A DNA stretch of 64,000 nt. Origin: Pseudomonadota bacterium (GTDB lineage Bacteria > Pseudomonadota > Alphaproteobacteria > Reyranellales > Reyranellaceae). The stretch is taken from assembly GCA_018242505.1 (NCBI GenBank), contig JAFEBU010000063.1, positions 1-64,000 on the forward strand, given 5' to 3'. The notes beneath the pieces were generated by a model that worked only from the letters and a program-made list of their open reading frames with translations, did not search any database and was not told where the DNA came from. The position numbers were made by a program, and so were the translations under genes. Shown in pieces: positions 15,905 to 24,001 of this stretch (positions within the stretch are counted from its first letter, which is position 1; every line of letters begins with the position of its first letter).

Positions 15905-17116
15905 CTACTTGACGCGCGCGCTCAAGAGCTCGCCGAACACCTCGAAGCGTTGACCGTTGAAGCGCTGCAGCAACATCTCCTCCATCGGCTGATAGTCGGT
16001 CGGACTCGTGTTTATGTTGATGCCCTTGAGCAGCATCGCCGGATGGAAGTCCCTGAGGTTGGCGGCCTGTTTCATCACGTTCTCGCGGGTGAGGATGTCG
16101 CCGCACTGTTTGAGGACCTGCACCATCGTCTGGCCCTGGACGTAACCCACCACGTTCTGCGGGTCCTCGAGGCTGCCCGCCGGATAGTACTTCTTCATCC
16201 AGGCAGCCCAGGCCTGGAACTCGGGGTCGTCCTTGTATTGCGGATCGGTCGGATCCTTCACGAAGGCGGCGGAGATGATGCCCTTCGCTGCCTCGATGCC
16301 GGCGGGCCGCATGACCACGCCCACCGAGGCCGCGGGATTGTCGATGAGCTGCAGCGGCTTCCAGCCGAGTTCGTGCGCCTTGCGGATCGCCTGCACGGCG
16401 AACTTGGGCGTGGTGATGTTCAGGAAGACGTTGGCCTTGGTCGAGGCAAGGTCGATGATCTGCGAGTCGACAGTGGGATCGGCGACTTCGTAGCTGACGG
16501 CCCGGACCATGATCTCCTTGGCTTTGTCGCCCAGCCGGTCGCTGAAGCCCTTGATGAAGTCCTTGCCGAAATCGTCGTTCTGATAAAGGACCGCGACCCG
16601 GGCATTGGGCACGTTCTTCATCACATACGCGGCATAGATGCTGGCTTCGGCCTGATAGATCGGCGTCAGCGTCATGGTGTAGGGGAAATGCTCGGGGTCG
16701 TTCCAGCGGCTCGCCCCCGACGCCAGGAAGAGCTGCGGCACCTTCTTCTGGTTGAGGTACCTCTGGACGGCAGCGTTGGTGGAGGTGCCGAGCGAGCCCG
16801 AGATGGCAAGGACCTTGTCGTTCTCGACGAGCTTGCGTGTCTGTTCGACGGTCTTGGGCGGACTGAAGCCATCGTCGAGCGAAATCAGGTTGATCTTGCG
16901 GCCGTTCACGCCGCCCTGGTCGTTGATCATCGCAAAGTAGGCGAGTTCGGCCTTGGCGAGTGTGATGAAGCCCGACAACGGCCCGCTGTAGGGCATCGTC
17001 TGCCCGAGCTTGATTTCGCTGTCCGAAGCACCGGGATCGTATTTCTTCTGCGCAAGTGCCGGCCCGGCAAGCAGTCCAATCGACAAGATCGCCGTCGCTA
17101 CACGTATTGTTGGCAT
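15905..17116 (-). CDS. ABC transporter substrate-binding protein, branched-chain amino acid type
   Basis: 403-aa periplasmic binding protein of the LivJ-like family. A cleavable signal peptide ends near GPALAQ at residues 18-22. The mature N-terminus has GASDSEIKLGQTMPYSGPLSG, typical for this family, then the AYFAMINDQGGVNGRKI block and a C-terminal lobe with SPTDYQPMEEMLLQRFNG. Alphaproteobacterial members bind amino acids, amides, aromatic acids or other small carboxylates. No permease or ATPase gene is nearby, so it must use a transporter encoded elsewhere. It is divergent from the crotonase gene with 70 bp between starts, and probably shares a transcript with RidA. Confidence 0.92.
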   Translation of the reverse strand: MPTIRVATAILSIGLLAGPALAQKKYDPGASDSEIKLGQTMPYSGPLSGFITLAKAELAYFAMINDQGGVNGRKINLISLDDGFSPPKTVEQTRKLVENDKVLAISGSLGTSTNAAVQRYLNQKKVPQLFLASGASRWNDPEHFPYTMTLTPIYQAEASIYAAYVMKNVPNARVAVLYQNDDFGKDFIKGFSDRLGDKAKEIMVRAVSYEVADPTVDSQIIDLASTKANVFLNITTPKFAVQAIRKAHELGWKPLQLIDNPAASVGVVMRPAGIEAAKGIISAAFVKDPTDPQYKDDPEFQAWAAWMKKYYPAGSLEDPQNVVGYVQGQTMVQVLKQCGDILTRENVMKQAANLRDFHPAMLLKGININTSPTDYQPMEEMLLQRFNGQRFEVFGELLSARVK

Positions 17117-17186
17117 GGTTCCCTCCCGATCTTGTCGGCTAGCATGGCAGCAAGCGATCCGTGAAGCGACTGCAAAGGAGGAAGCG

Positions 17187-17969
17187 ATGACACTCGTGGG
17201 CTACGAGCGGGATGGGGCGATCGTCACCTTGACGCTCAATCGGCCGGAGAAGCTCAACGCCTTCAGCGACGAACTGGTCGGCCTGCTGGGCGAGGCGCTG
17301 CATCGCTTCGACATGGACGACGAGGCCGAGATCGCGATCCTGCACGGCAGCGGCCGCGCCTTTTCCAGCGGCGCCGACGTTCATCAACGTCAACTGCGCA
17401 GCCGTGAGGAATTCCTGAAGCTCGGCGGACCGCAGGGACGCGGGACGCATTCGGCCGATCTGCTCACCAAGGCCGTGAACTGGAAGCCGGTGATCGCCGC
17501 GCCGCATGGCTATGTGCTCGGCCTGTCGGTCGGCATCGTGCTGGAGTGCGATCTGATCGTGGCGGAGGAGGGCACGCGTTTCCAGATCACGGAAACGTCG
17601 CGCGGCCTCGGCGCGGGCAAGTATTGGGGGTTGATGCAGTTCAGGGGCGGCGGCGCCTTCTCGATGGAAGCCGCCCTCACCGGGCGCTTCTTCACCGCCG
17701 AGGAAGCGTTCAAGGCCAACCTGATCAATCGGGTTGCGCCCAAGGGCAAGTATCTTGAAGTGGCGCGCGAGCTCGCAGAAGAGGTGATCAGGAACCCGCC
17801 GCTCAGCATACGCTCGACGGTGAGGCTTCGGCGCTGGTACATGGATCGCCTCAGCCGGGAGATCATGCATCAGACAGCGCCCGAGCGGCTCTATCTCACC
17901 GAGGATTTTCACGAGGCGGCGAAGGCGTTCACTGAGAAGCGCAAGCCGGCCAGGTTCAAGGGGCGGTAA
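17187..17969 (+). CDS. Crotonase-fold protein (enoyl-CoA hydratase/isomerase family)
   Basis: 260-aa crotonase-superfamily enzyme. It has VTLTLNRPEKLNAFS at the N-terminus, the oxyanion-hole block GRAFSSGADV (57-66), KPVIAAPHGYVLGLSVGIVLECDL in the middle, and FQITETSRGLGAGK. By alignment in my head with rat mitochondrial hydratase, the position of Glu144 is Gly here (GLSVG), while the Glu164 position keeps a Glu (ITETS). This suggests an isomerase, hydrolase or decarboxylase rather than a standard hydratase. Start is ATG 17187 with AAAGGAGGAAG just upstream. It is 2 nt ahead of the MetE-like gene, a likely two-gene operon. Confidence 0.85.
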   Translation: MTLVGYERDGAIVTLTLNRPEKLNAFSDELVGLLGEALHRFDMDDEAEIAILHGSGRAFSSGADVHQRQLRSREEFLKLGGPQGRGTHSADLLTKAVNWKPVIAAPHGYVLGLSVGIVLECDLIVAEEGTRFQITETSRGLGAGKYWGLMQFRGGGAFSMEAALTGRFFTAEEAFKANLINRVAPKGKYLEVARELAEEVIRNPPLSIRSTVRLRRWYMDRLSREIMHQTAPERLYLTEDFHEAAKAFTEKRKPARFKGR

Positions 17970-17971
17970 CC

Positions 17972-19180
17972 ATGAAGAAAAGCAGCGATCGCATTCTCAC
18001 CAGTCATGCCGGCAGCCTGCCGCGGCCCGACGACCTCATCGAGGCCAACAAGCGGCACGAGGACGGCAAGGCCGACGAGGCGGCCTTCCAGAAGGCGCTG
18101 CACCAGGGCGTGGCCGATGTCGTGCGCCGCCAGAAGGAGGCCGGCATCACCGTGCCCGGCGACGGCGAATACGGCAAGTCGATGGGACACAAGATCAACT
18201 ACCGCGCCTGGTGGAGCTATTCATTCCAGCGCCTGGGCGGGCTGAAGGTCGCGGGCCTCGGTCTCTACGATTTCCCGGTGCGTCGCTCGAGCCCGGGCAA
18301 TGTCGTGCTGTCGAGCTTCGGCGATCGCCGCGATCGCCTGCGCTTCGCCGCTGCCTACTCGGATCCGGAGTCCGGCGTTTCGACGGGACCGCGCACCACG
18401 GACTGGCCGGTCTGCGTCGGTCCGCTCACCTACACCGGCCAGGCCGCCATTGCCGCCGACATCGCCAACTTCAAGGCGGCGCTCGCGGCCAACGGGATCG
18501 ACGAAGGCTTCATGACCTCGATCGGTCCGGGCAGCGCCTCGCGCATCGGCAACGAGCACTACAAGAGCGAGGAGGAGTTCGTGTTCGCCTGCGCCGAGGC
18601 GATGCGAGAGGAGTACAAGGCGATCATCGACGCAGGCCTCGTCCTGCAGATCGACGATCCGGCAATCGCCGAGAATTTCGATCAGATCAACCCCGAGCCC
18701 TCGGCCGAGGACTATCGCAAGTTCACCATGCCGCGGGTCGAGGCGCTGAACCATGCGTTGCGCGGCCTACCCCGCGATCGCATCCGCTTCCATCTCTGCT
18801 GGGGAAGCTGGCACGGCCCGCACACCACCGACATCGCCATGCGCGATATCGTCGAGGTGATGCTGAGAATCGACGCCGGCGCCTATTCCTTCGAGGCTGG
18901 CAATGTGCGCCACGAGCATGAATGGGCGGTGTGGAAGGACACGAAGCTGCCTGACGACAAGCTGATCCTGCCCGGCGTGGTGAGCCACGCCACCAATGTC
19001 GTCGAGCATCCCGAGCTGGTTGCCGAACGCATCGGCCGGTTCGCCAGGCTCGTCGGTCGCGAGCGCGTCATCGCCTCGACCGACTGCGGGCTGGGTGGCC
19101 GCGTCCACCGCGACATCGCCTGGGCCAAGCTCGAAACGCTGGCCCAGGGCGCGGCGATCGCGAGCCGGCAGCTATGGTAA
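17972..19180 (+). CDS. Cobalamin-independent methionine synthase (MetE) C-terminal-domain-like protein
   Basis: 402-aa protein resembling only the catalytic C-terminal barrel of MetE (UROD/MetE-like fold), found in many bacteria as short paralogues. Landmarks are the opening SHAGSLPRPDDL, QIDDPAIAEN, the zinc-type FHLCWGSWHGPH, an EAGNVRHEHEW block and the late DCGLGGR cysteine segment. The His/Cys/Glu/Cys zinc-site elements therefore look present. Length is about half of full MetE, which has a second N-terminal barrel. Such core proteins may transfer methyl groups from other donors or act in catabolic demethylation. Coupling to a crotonase gene argues against housekeeping methionine synthesis. 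Exact reaction unknown. Confidence 0.82.
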   Translation: MKKSSDRILTSHAGSLPRPDDLIEANKRHEDGKADEAAFQKALHQGVADVVRRQKEAGITVPGDGEYGKSMGHKINYRAWWSYSFQRLGGLKVAGLGLYDFPVRRSSPGNVVLSSFGDRRDRLRFAAAYSDPESGVSTGPRTTDWPVCVGPLTYTGQAAIAADIANFKAALAANGIDEGFMTSIGPGSASRIGNEHYKSEEEFVFACAEAMREEYKAIIDAGLVLQIDDPAIAENFDQINPEPSAEDYRKFTMPRVEALNHALRGLPRDRIRFHLCWGSWHGPHTTDIAMRDIVEVMLRIDAGAYSFEAGNVRHEHEWAVWKDTKLPDDKLILPGVVSHATNVVEHPELVAERIGRFARLVGRERVIASTDCGLGGRVHRDIAWAKLETLAQGAAIASRQLW

Positions 19181-19183
19181 TTA

Positions 19184-19249
19184 CTTAGCCGCCCCGGCGT
19201 CACTGGGAGGCTAAGAAGCCGCCTCGGCGTCGCCGGGGGAGGCTAAGAA
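19184..19249. repeat. Imperfect tandem repeat forming hairpins between convergent genes
   Basis: Unit 1 (19188-19217, 30 nt) and unit 2 (19218-19249, 32 nt) both read GCCGCC-C/T-CGGCGTC ... GAGGCTAAGAA. CTTAGCC at 19184-19190 pairs perfectly with GGCTAAG at 19209-19215, giving a stem between the convergent MetE-like and ligase genes that may help terminate both. The second unit reaches into the last codons and stop (19243-19245) of the ligase gene. Confidence 0.75.
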
Positions 19250-20847
19250 GAAGACAAAAGGCCTTCGGCCATGTCGCGCAGTTTGTTGCGCTGGATCTTG
19301 AAGCCGTTGGGCGAGGGGGTCTTGGGGAAGTCGTCGATCGCGAAGACGCGCAGCGGCACCTTGTAGTTGGCGAGGCCCTGGCGGCAGTGGGTGATGACGG
19401 CGCCTTCGTCGAGCGCGGCGCCGGCGGCCAGAATCACGAACGAGACCGCGCGCACGCCATCGGGCCGGGCGAGCGCGATGGTCTGGCAGGCCTCGATGTT
19501 GCCGAGCTTCTGGATGTGGGTCTCGATCTCGAGCGGATTGACCAGGAAGCCCGAGAGCCGCAGCACGTCGCCCATGCGGCTCAGGAAGGTGAACCCGCCG
19601 TCCGGATCGAGCTCGCCGAGGTCGCCGGTGCGAACGTAGCCATCCGACGTGATCGTCTCGGCCGTCGCCTTGTCGTTGCCCCAGTAGCCAACCATCAGCG
19701 ATGGGCCGGCGCATTCCAGCATGCCGGGCTGGCCGGGGCCCAGCAGGGCGCCGGTCTCGGGATCGCGCACACGCACATGGCCAAGCGGTGAGGTCGGGAT
19801 GCCGCCACCCTTCTTGCGCCGCGCCGTCGGAGCATCGAGCGGCTGGGCCGCATAGAGCGCCTGCACCTCGCTCATCCCGTAGAGGCCGCGCAGGATGAGA
19901 CCGCGGCGCTCGGCCATCTCGGCGATCGCCTCGAGCGCGGTATTGAAGCCACCGTAGCCGGCCCATCGCACCGACGGCATCGGCCGGTCTCCCGGCATGC
20001 GATCGAGCAGGCGGGCGAACATGTCGTCGCTGCCGAAGAGAGTGGTGGGGCGATGGCGCCCGATCAGGCCGGCGATCGTATCGATGTCATAGGACTCGAC
20101 CAGGACGCTCGGCCTGCCGGCGGCGAGCGTCGTCAGGATCTGGTTGAAGCCGAACACGCCGCAGAGCGGCATGATGCCGAGCGAGAGCGTATCCTGTGCG
20201 GCAAAGCCGAAGATACGTGCCACCTGCTGGGCATGGCCCGCGATCGCACCTTGGCGATGGGCCACGAATTTCGGTGCGCTGGTCGTACCCGACGTCGTGA
20301 AGATGTTGCAGACGGCCCTGGCGCCGGCGTCGTTGGCGCCGCGTCGCGGTCGCGTCAGCAGGCGATCGAACGGCACGCGCTGCAGACGTTCGATCGCGGG
20401 CGGCGGCGTCGCCGGCGCTTCGCCGACGACCACCAGCGCCTTCAGCACATCGAGTGCCTGTGGTTCGATCTCGGCCAGGATCGAGAGAAAATCGATGTGC
20501 CGGAAGCCCGGCGCGCAGGCCAGCACCTTGGCGCCCGATCGACCGACGATGTCGGCGACCTCGACCGCTCGATAGCGCGTGTTGACGGCGACAGCGATGG
20601 CGCCGAGACGGGTGCAGGCGAAATAGAGCAGGAGATAGGCCGGGACGTTGGGCAGCCACAGTGCCACGCGATCACCCCGTCCCACGCCGAGATCGGCCAG
20701 GCCTTGCGCGACGCGCAGCGACCGTTCGGCAAGTTCGGCGAAGGAGATTGTGCGATCGCCGTGCAAAAGCGCTGGCGCGTCCGGCGTCTGCTCGGCCCAA
20801 TCGGCCAGCAGGCTCCAGACGTCCGACACGGGCTTATCGAGAGGCAT
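19243..20847 (-). CDS. AMP-dependent acid-CoA ligase
   Basis: 534-aa class I adenylate-forming enzyme. The P-loop motif reads TTSGTTSAPKFV (184-195), with Ala-Pro-Lys instead of the usual Gly-Pro-Lys. A5-region LRGLYGMSEVQALY and the hinge block RTGDLGELDPDGGFTFLSRMGDVLRLSG are present, and the catalytic C-terminal lysine lies in PNGFKIQRNKLR. No signal peptide. It would form an acyl-CoA from an unidentified acid. It is divergent from the Bug/TctC receptor gene with 102 bp between starts, so the receptor may import the acid it activates; this is inference. It ends in the tandem-repeat terminator region. Confidence 0.9.
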   Translation of the reverse strand: MPLDKPVSDVWSLLADWAEQTPDAPALLHGDRTISFAELAERSLRVAQGLADLGVGRGDRVALWLPNVPAYLLLYFACTRLGAIAVAVNTRYRAVEVADIVGRSGAKVLACAPGFRHIDFLSILAEIEPQALDVLKALVVVGEAPATPPPAIERLQRVPFDRLLTRPRRGANDAGARAVCNIFTTSGTTSAPKFVAHRQGAIAGHAQQVARIFGFAAQDTLSLGIMPLCGVFGFNQILTTLAAGRPSVLVESYDIDTIAGLIGRHRPTTLFGSDDMFARLLDRMPGDRPMPSVRWAGYGGFNTALEAIAEMAERRGLILRGLYGMSEVQALYAAQPLDAPTARRKKGGGIPTSPLGHVRVRDPETGALLGPGQPGMLECAGPSLMVGYWGNDKATAETITSDGYVRTGDLGELDPDGGFTFLSRMGDVLRLSGFLVNPLEIETHIQKLGNIEACQTIALARPDGVRAVSFVILAAGAALDEGAVITHCRQGLANYKVPLRVFAIDDFPKTPSPNGFKIQRNKLRDMAEGLLSSS

Positions 20848-20949
20848 GCGCGCGGAGACTACCCGATGCGAGCGTCATCTCAAGCGCGGCTGCTTGACCC
20901 GGTCCGGCACTTGCTCGACGCTCGACCGACGGGGAACGGGGAGTTCACA

Positions 20950-21915
20950 ATGCTGCGTCGAAGCCTGCTGGCGAGCCCGCTGCTGCTGGCCGCCGCCGCC
21001 GCGCGCGCCGACTGGGCGCCGAGCCAGCCCATCCATGTCATCGTGGGGTTCGCCCCCGGCGGCACGGCAGACATCGCGGCGCGCCTTGCCGGCGAGGCGA
21101 TCCAGCGGCGGACGGGCCACACCGTGGTGGTCGAGAACAAGAGCGGCGCGCTGGGCTTCATCGCCCTGAAGGCGGTCGCCAATGCCGTGCCCGACGGTTA
21201 CACAGTCGGCATCGGCATCATGGGGTCTCTGGCGGTGGCGCCGGTCGTGCCGGGATCGGTGATCCCGATCGATCTCGACAAGGAGATCCTGCCGATCTGC
21301 AATCTGGTCGGCGTGCCGATGGTCCTGATCGTGCGGCCCAGCGCGCCCTACAAGACCGTGGCCGAACTGGTCGCCTACGCCAGGGCCAATCCCGGCAAGG
21401 TCTCCTACGGCTCGACCGGCAACGGTTCGACCAACCAGCTCGCCGCGGAGTTCTTCGCCGCCGAGGCGGGCGGCCTCAAGCTCCTGCACGTGCCCTATCG
21501 CGGTGGCGCACCTGCAGTGGCCGATGTGGCGGCGGGGCAGATCGACATCTTCTTCGCCAACGTCTCGGAGATCGTGGGCCAGATCAAAGGCGGTCAGGTG
21601 CGCGCGCTCGCGCTGGCTTCGACGCGTCCCAATCCCATGGTTCCCGACCTGCCGCTCCTCACCAAGGATATTCCCGCGCTCGACATCGCCAACTGGTTCG
21701 GGCTCGTCGGACCGGCCGGCCTGCCAGCCGACATTGCATCGTCCCTGGCCAAGCTTTTCCTCGAGGCGGTGAGCGATCCGGCCAGCCAGCCGGTCCTGGC
21801 GGAGCGTGGTTTGCAGCCCATTCCGCAGGACGGCCCGGCCTTCAAGGCGGCGATCCTGAAGGATCGCGAGCGCTGGGCGCGTGTGGTGAAGCAGGGCAAT
21901 ATCCGCGCCGATTGA
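20950..21915 (+). CDS. Bug/TctC family periplasmic receptor
   Basis: 321-aa tripartite tricarboxylate (Bug) receptor that binds a carboxylate in the periplasm. The N-terminal signal peptide has LLASPLLLAAAAARA. Family landmarks follow: PIHVIVGFAPGGTADIAAR, VVENKSGALG, VPYRGGAPAVADVAAGQID and NWFGLVGPAGLPADI. Start is ATG 20950, which places the signal sequence directly at the N-terminus. It sits 16 nt before hyuA, suggesting a ligand related to the HyuAB substrate such as an oxoproline or hydantoin-like amide. It might alternatively serve the orphan TctAB at 10.6-12.6 kb. Confidence 0.92.
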   Translation: MLRRSLLASPLLLAAAAARADWAPSQPIHVIVGFAPGGTADIAARLAGEAIQRRTGHTVVVENKSGALGFIALKAVANAVPDGYTVGIGIMGSLAVAPVVPGSVIPIDLDKEILPICNLVGVPMVLIVRPSAPYKTVAELVAYARANPGKVSYGSTGNGSTNQLAAEFFAAEAGGLKLLHVPYRGGAPAVADVAAGQIDIFFANVSEIVGQIKGGQVRALALASTRPNPMVPDLPLLTKDIPALDIANWFGLVGPAGLPADIASSLAKLFLEAVSDPASQPVLAERGLQPIPQDGPAFKAAILKDRERWARVVKQGNIRAD

Positions 21916-21931
21916 TCGAAGAGGAAGCGTA

Positions 21932-24001
21932 ATGGATGCCTCTCTCTCCCTCGGCATCGATATCGGGGGAACGTTCACCGATCTCGTGATCCACGATCCG
22001 CGTGATGGACGCGCCGTCATCTGGAAGGAGAGCACGACTCCCGACGATCCGGCGCGTGGCGCGCTCGACGGGACGCGCCACGTGCTGCAGCGGGCGAACG
22101 CGCGTCCGGATCAGATAGGGCGTGTGGTGCATGCAACAACGCTCTTCACCAACGCCCTGATCGAGCGCAAGGGTGCCAGGACCGGCCTGCTCACGACGGC
22201 AGGCTTCCGCGACGTGCTGGAGATCGGTCGCGAGCGCAAGTATGAGCTCTACGATCTCTTCATCGAGATGCCGAAGCCTTTGGTGCCGCGGCCGTGGCGG
22301 CGCGAGGCGAAGGAGCGACTGGCGCCGGACGGCTCGGTCGAGACGCCCATCGACATCGATGCAGCCCTTGCCGAGGTCGCAGATCTCGTCGAACAGGGCG
22401 TCGAGAGCCTCGCCATCTGCTTCCTGCACGCCTACGCCAATCCGGCCCACGAGCGCGCGATCGGCGCGGCGATCGCCGAGCGCTACCAGAACCTCTCGAT
22501 CTCGCTGTCGTCCGACATCGCGCCCGAGATCCGCGAGTATCAGCGCGCCTCGACGACGGTGGCCAACGCCTACGTCCGGCCGCTCGCCGAAGTCTATCTC
22601 GAACGACTGGAGCAGGCCTTGCGCGCGGAGGGCATTCCCGGCGGTCTGTTCCTGATGCTGTCCAACGGCGGGCTGACGCATGTCAGTGAGGCCAAGCGCG
22701 CGCCAGTGCAGCTTCTGGAAAGCGGCCCTGCCGCCGGCGCGCTGGCGGGCGCGTGGTTCGGGCGCAATGCGGGGCTTGAGCGCGTGCTGGCCTTCGACAT
22801 GGGCGGCACGACCGCGAAGCTCGCGCTGGTCGACGAGGGCGAGCCGCTGGTCGCCTACGGTTTCGAGGCAGCGCGCGAGAAGCGCTTCCTGCGCGGCTCG
22901 GGCTTGCCGATCCAGATCGCCACTGTCGAGCTGATCGAGATCGGCGCCGGCGGCGGCTCGATCGCGCATCGGAGCGATCTCGGCACGCTCAATGTCGGGC
23001 CGGAGAGCAGCGGCGCCCAACCGGGCCCGGCCTGCTATGGCCGCGGCGGCACCGAAGCCACGGTGACCGATGCCGACCTGACCCTGGGCTACCTCAATTC
23101 AGACTTCTTCCTCGGCGGCACGATGAAGATCGATCGTGCCGCGACCGACAAGGCCTTCGTGCAGCTCGGCGATGCGCTGAAGGTCGAGCCGTCTCGCGCG
23201 GCCTTCGGCGTGCACGACGTGGTGAACGAGAACATGGCCGGCGCCGCACGCGTCGCCATTGCCGAACGCGGCCGCATTCCAGCCGAATATGCGCTACTGG
23301 CGACCGGAGGCGCGGGGCCGGTCCATGCCTGGCACGTGGCGCGCAAGCTCGGCGTGAAGCGTGTCGTCTGTCCGCCGGGTGCGGGCGCCGGGAGCACGAT
23401 CGGCATGCTGATGGCGCCGGCGCGCGTCGATCGCGTGGCGAGCTTTGCCCGGCCGCTCTCCGGCGCCGACATGACGGCGGCGGAGAGGATCTTCGCCGAC
23501 CTGGAGAAGGAAGCGCTCGAAGTGCTGCGCCTCACCGGCGCCGACGTCGCGGCGCGCAGCGCCGGGCGGCTCGCGGACATGCGGTATATCGGGCAGGGGA
23601 GCGAGATCACGGTCGTCATGCCGACGCCGCTCGTCGAGGCAGATGTGCGCGCGGCGTTCGAGACGGCCTACAAGACGCTGTTCGCCAGGACGCCGCCGGG
23701 CGCTGCGATCCAGTTCGTGGCGCTGCGCCTGTCGCTCCGCGCGCCGATGCCGGGGACCGGCGGCAAGCTCGAGCTGACACGCCATGCGGCGGTGAAGGCG
23801 CAGAAGGGCATGCGCCCGGTCTTCTTTCCCGACCAGGGCAAGACGGTGCAGACCAGGGTCTGGGATCGCTACGCCCTGACGCCGGGCACCGACATCGAAG
23901 GGCCCGCCGTGTTCGAGGAGAACGAGAGCACCTTCATCGTCGGGCCGGGTGCGGTGGCGCGGCTGCTGCCCGACGGCTCCATCCTGGCGGAGGTGGCGTG
24001 A
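21932..24001 (+). CDS. hyuA: Hydantoinase/oxoprolinase family protein, subunit A
   Basis: 689-aa HyuA-type ATP-dependent amidohydrolase subunit (N-methylhydantoinase A/5-oxoprolinase N-terminal half). The ASKHA-type ATP-binding opening is LGIDIGGTFTDLVIHD (9-24), with VVHATTLFTNALIERKGARTGLLTT following. Mid-region AFDMGGTTAKLALV is the second phosphate motif, and GAGGGSIA follows. Such enzymes hydrolyse cyclic amides or, in the acetone/acetophenone carboxylase branch, activate ketones. Only A and B subunits are present here, which favours a hydantoinase/oxoprolinase. The stop overlaps the hyuB start (TGATG), giving a coupled pair. Cytoplasmic. Confidence 0.92.
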   Translation: MDASLSLGIDIGGTFTDLVIHDPRDGRAVIWKESTTPDDPARGALDGTRHVLQRANARPDQIGRVVHATTLFTNALIERKGARTGLLTTAGFRDVLEIGRERKYELYDLFIEMPKPLVPRPWRREAKERLAPDGSVETPIDIDAALAEVADLVEQGVESLAICFLHAYANPAHERAIGAAIAERYQNLSISLSSDIAPEIREYQRASTTVANAYVRPLAEVYLERLEQALRAEGIPGGLFLMLSNGGLTHVSEAKRAPVQLLESGPAAGALAGAWFGRNAGLERVLAFDMGGTTAKLALVDEGEPLVAYGFEAAREKRFLRGSGLPIQIATVELIEIGAGGGSIAHRSDLGTLNVGPESSGAQPGPACYGRGGTEATVTDADLTLGYLNSDFFLGGTMKIDRAATDKAFVQLGDALKVEPSRAAFGVHDVVNENMAGAARVAIAERGRIPAEYALLATGGAGPVHAWHVARKLGVKRVVCPPGAGAGSTIGMLMAPARVDRVASFARPLSGADMTAAERIFADLEKEALEVLRLTGADVAARSAGRLADMRYIGQGSEITVVMPTPLVEADVRAAFETAYKTLFARTPPGAAIQFVALRLSLRAPMPGTGGKLELTRHAAVKAQKGMRPVFFPDQGKTVQTRVWDRYALTPGTDIEGPAVFEENESTFIVGPGAVARLLPDGSILAEVA

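Noticed and set aside
17972..19180. Truncated metE pseudogene
   Set aside because: The frame is complete, has its own start and intact zinc-type motifs, and MetE-core proteins of this length are a known stand-alone type.
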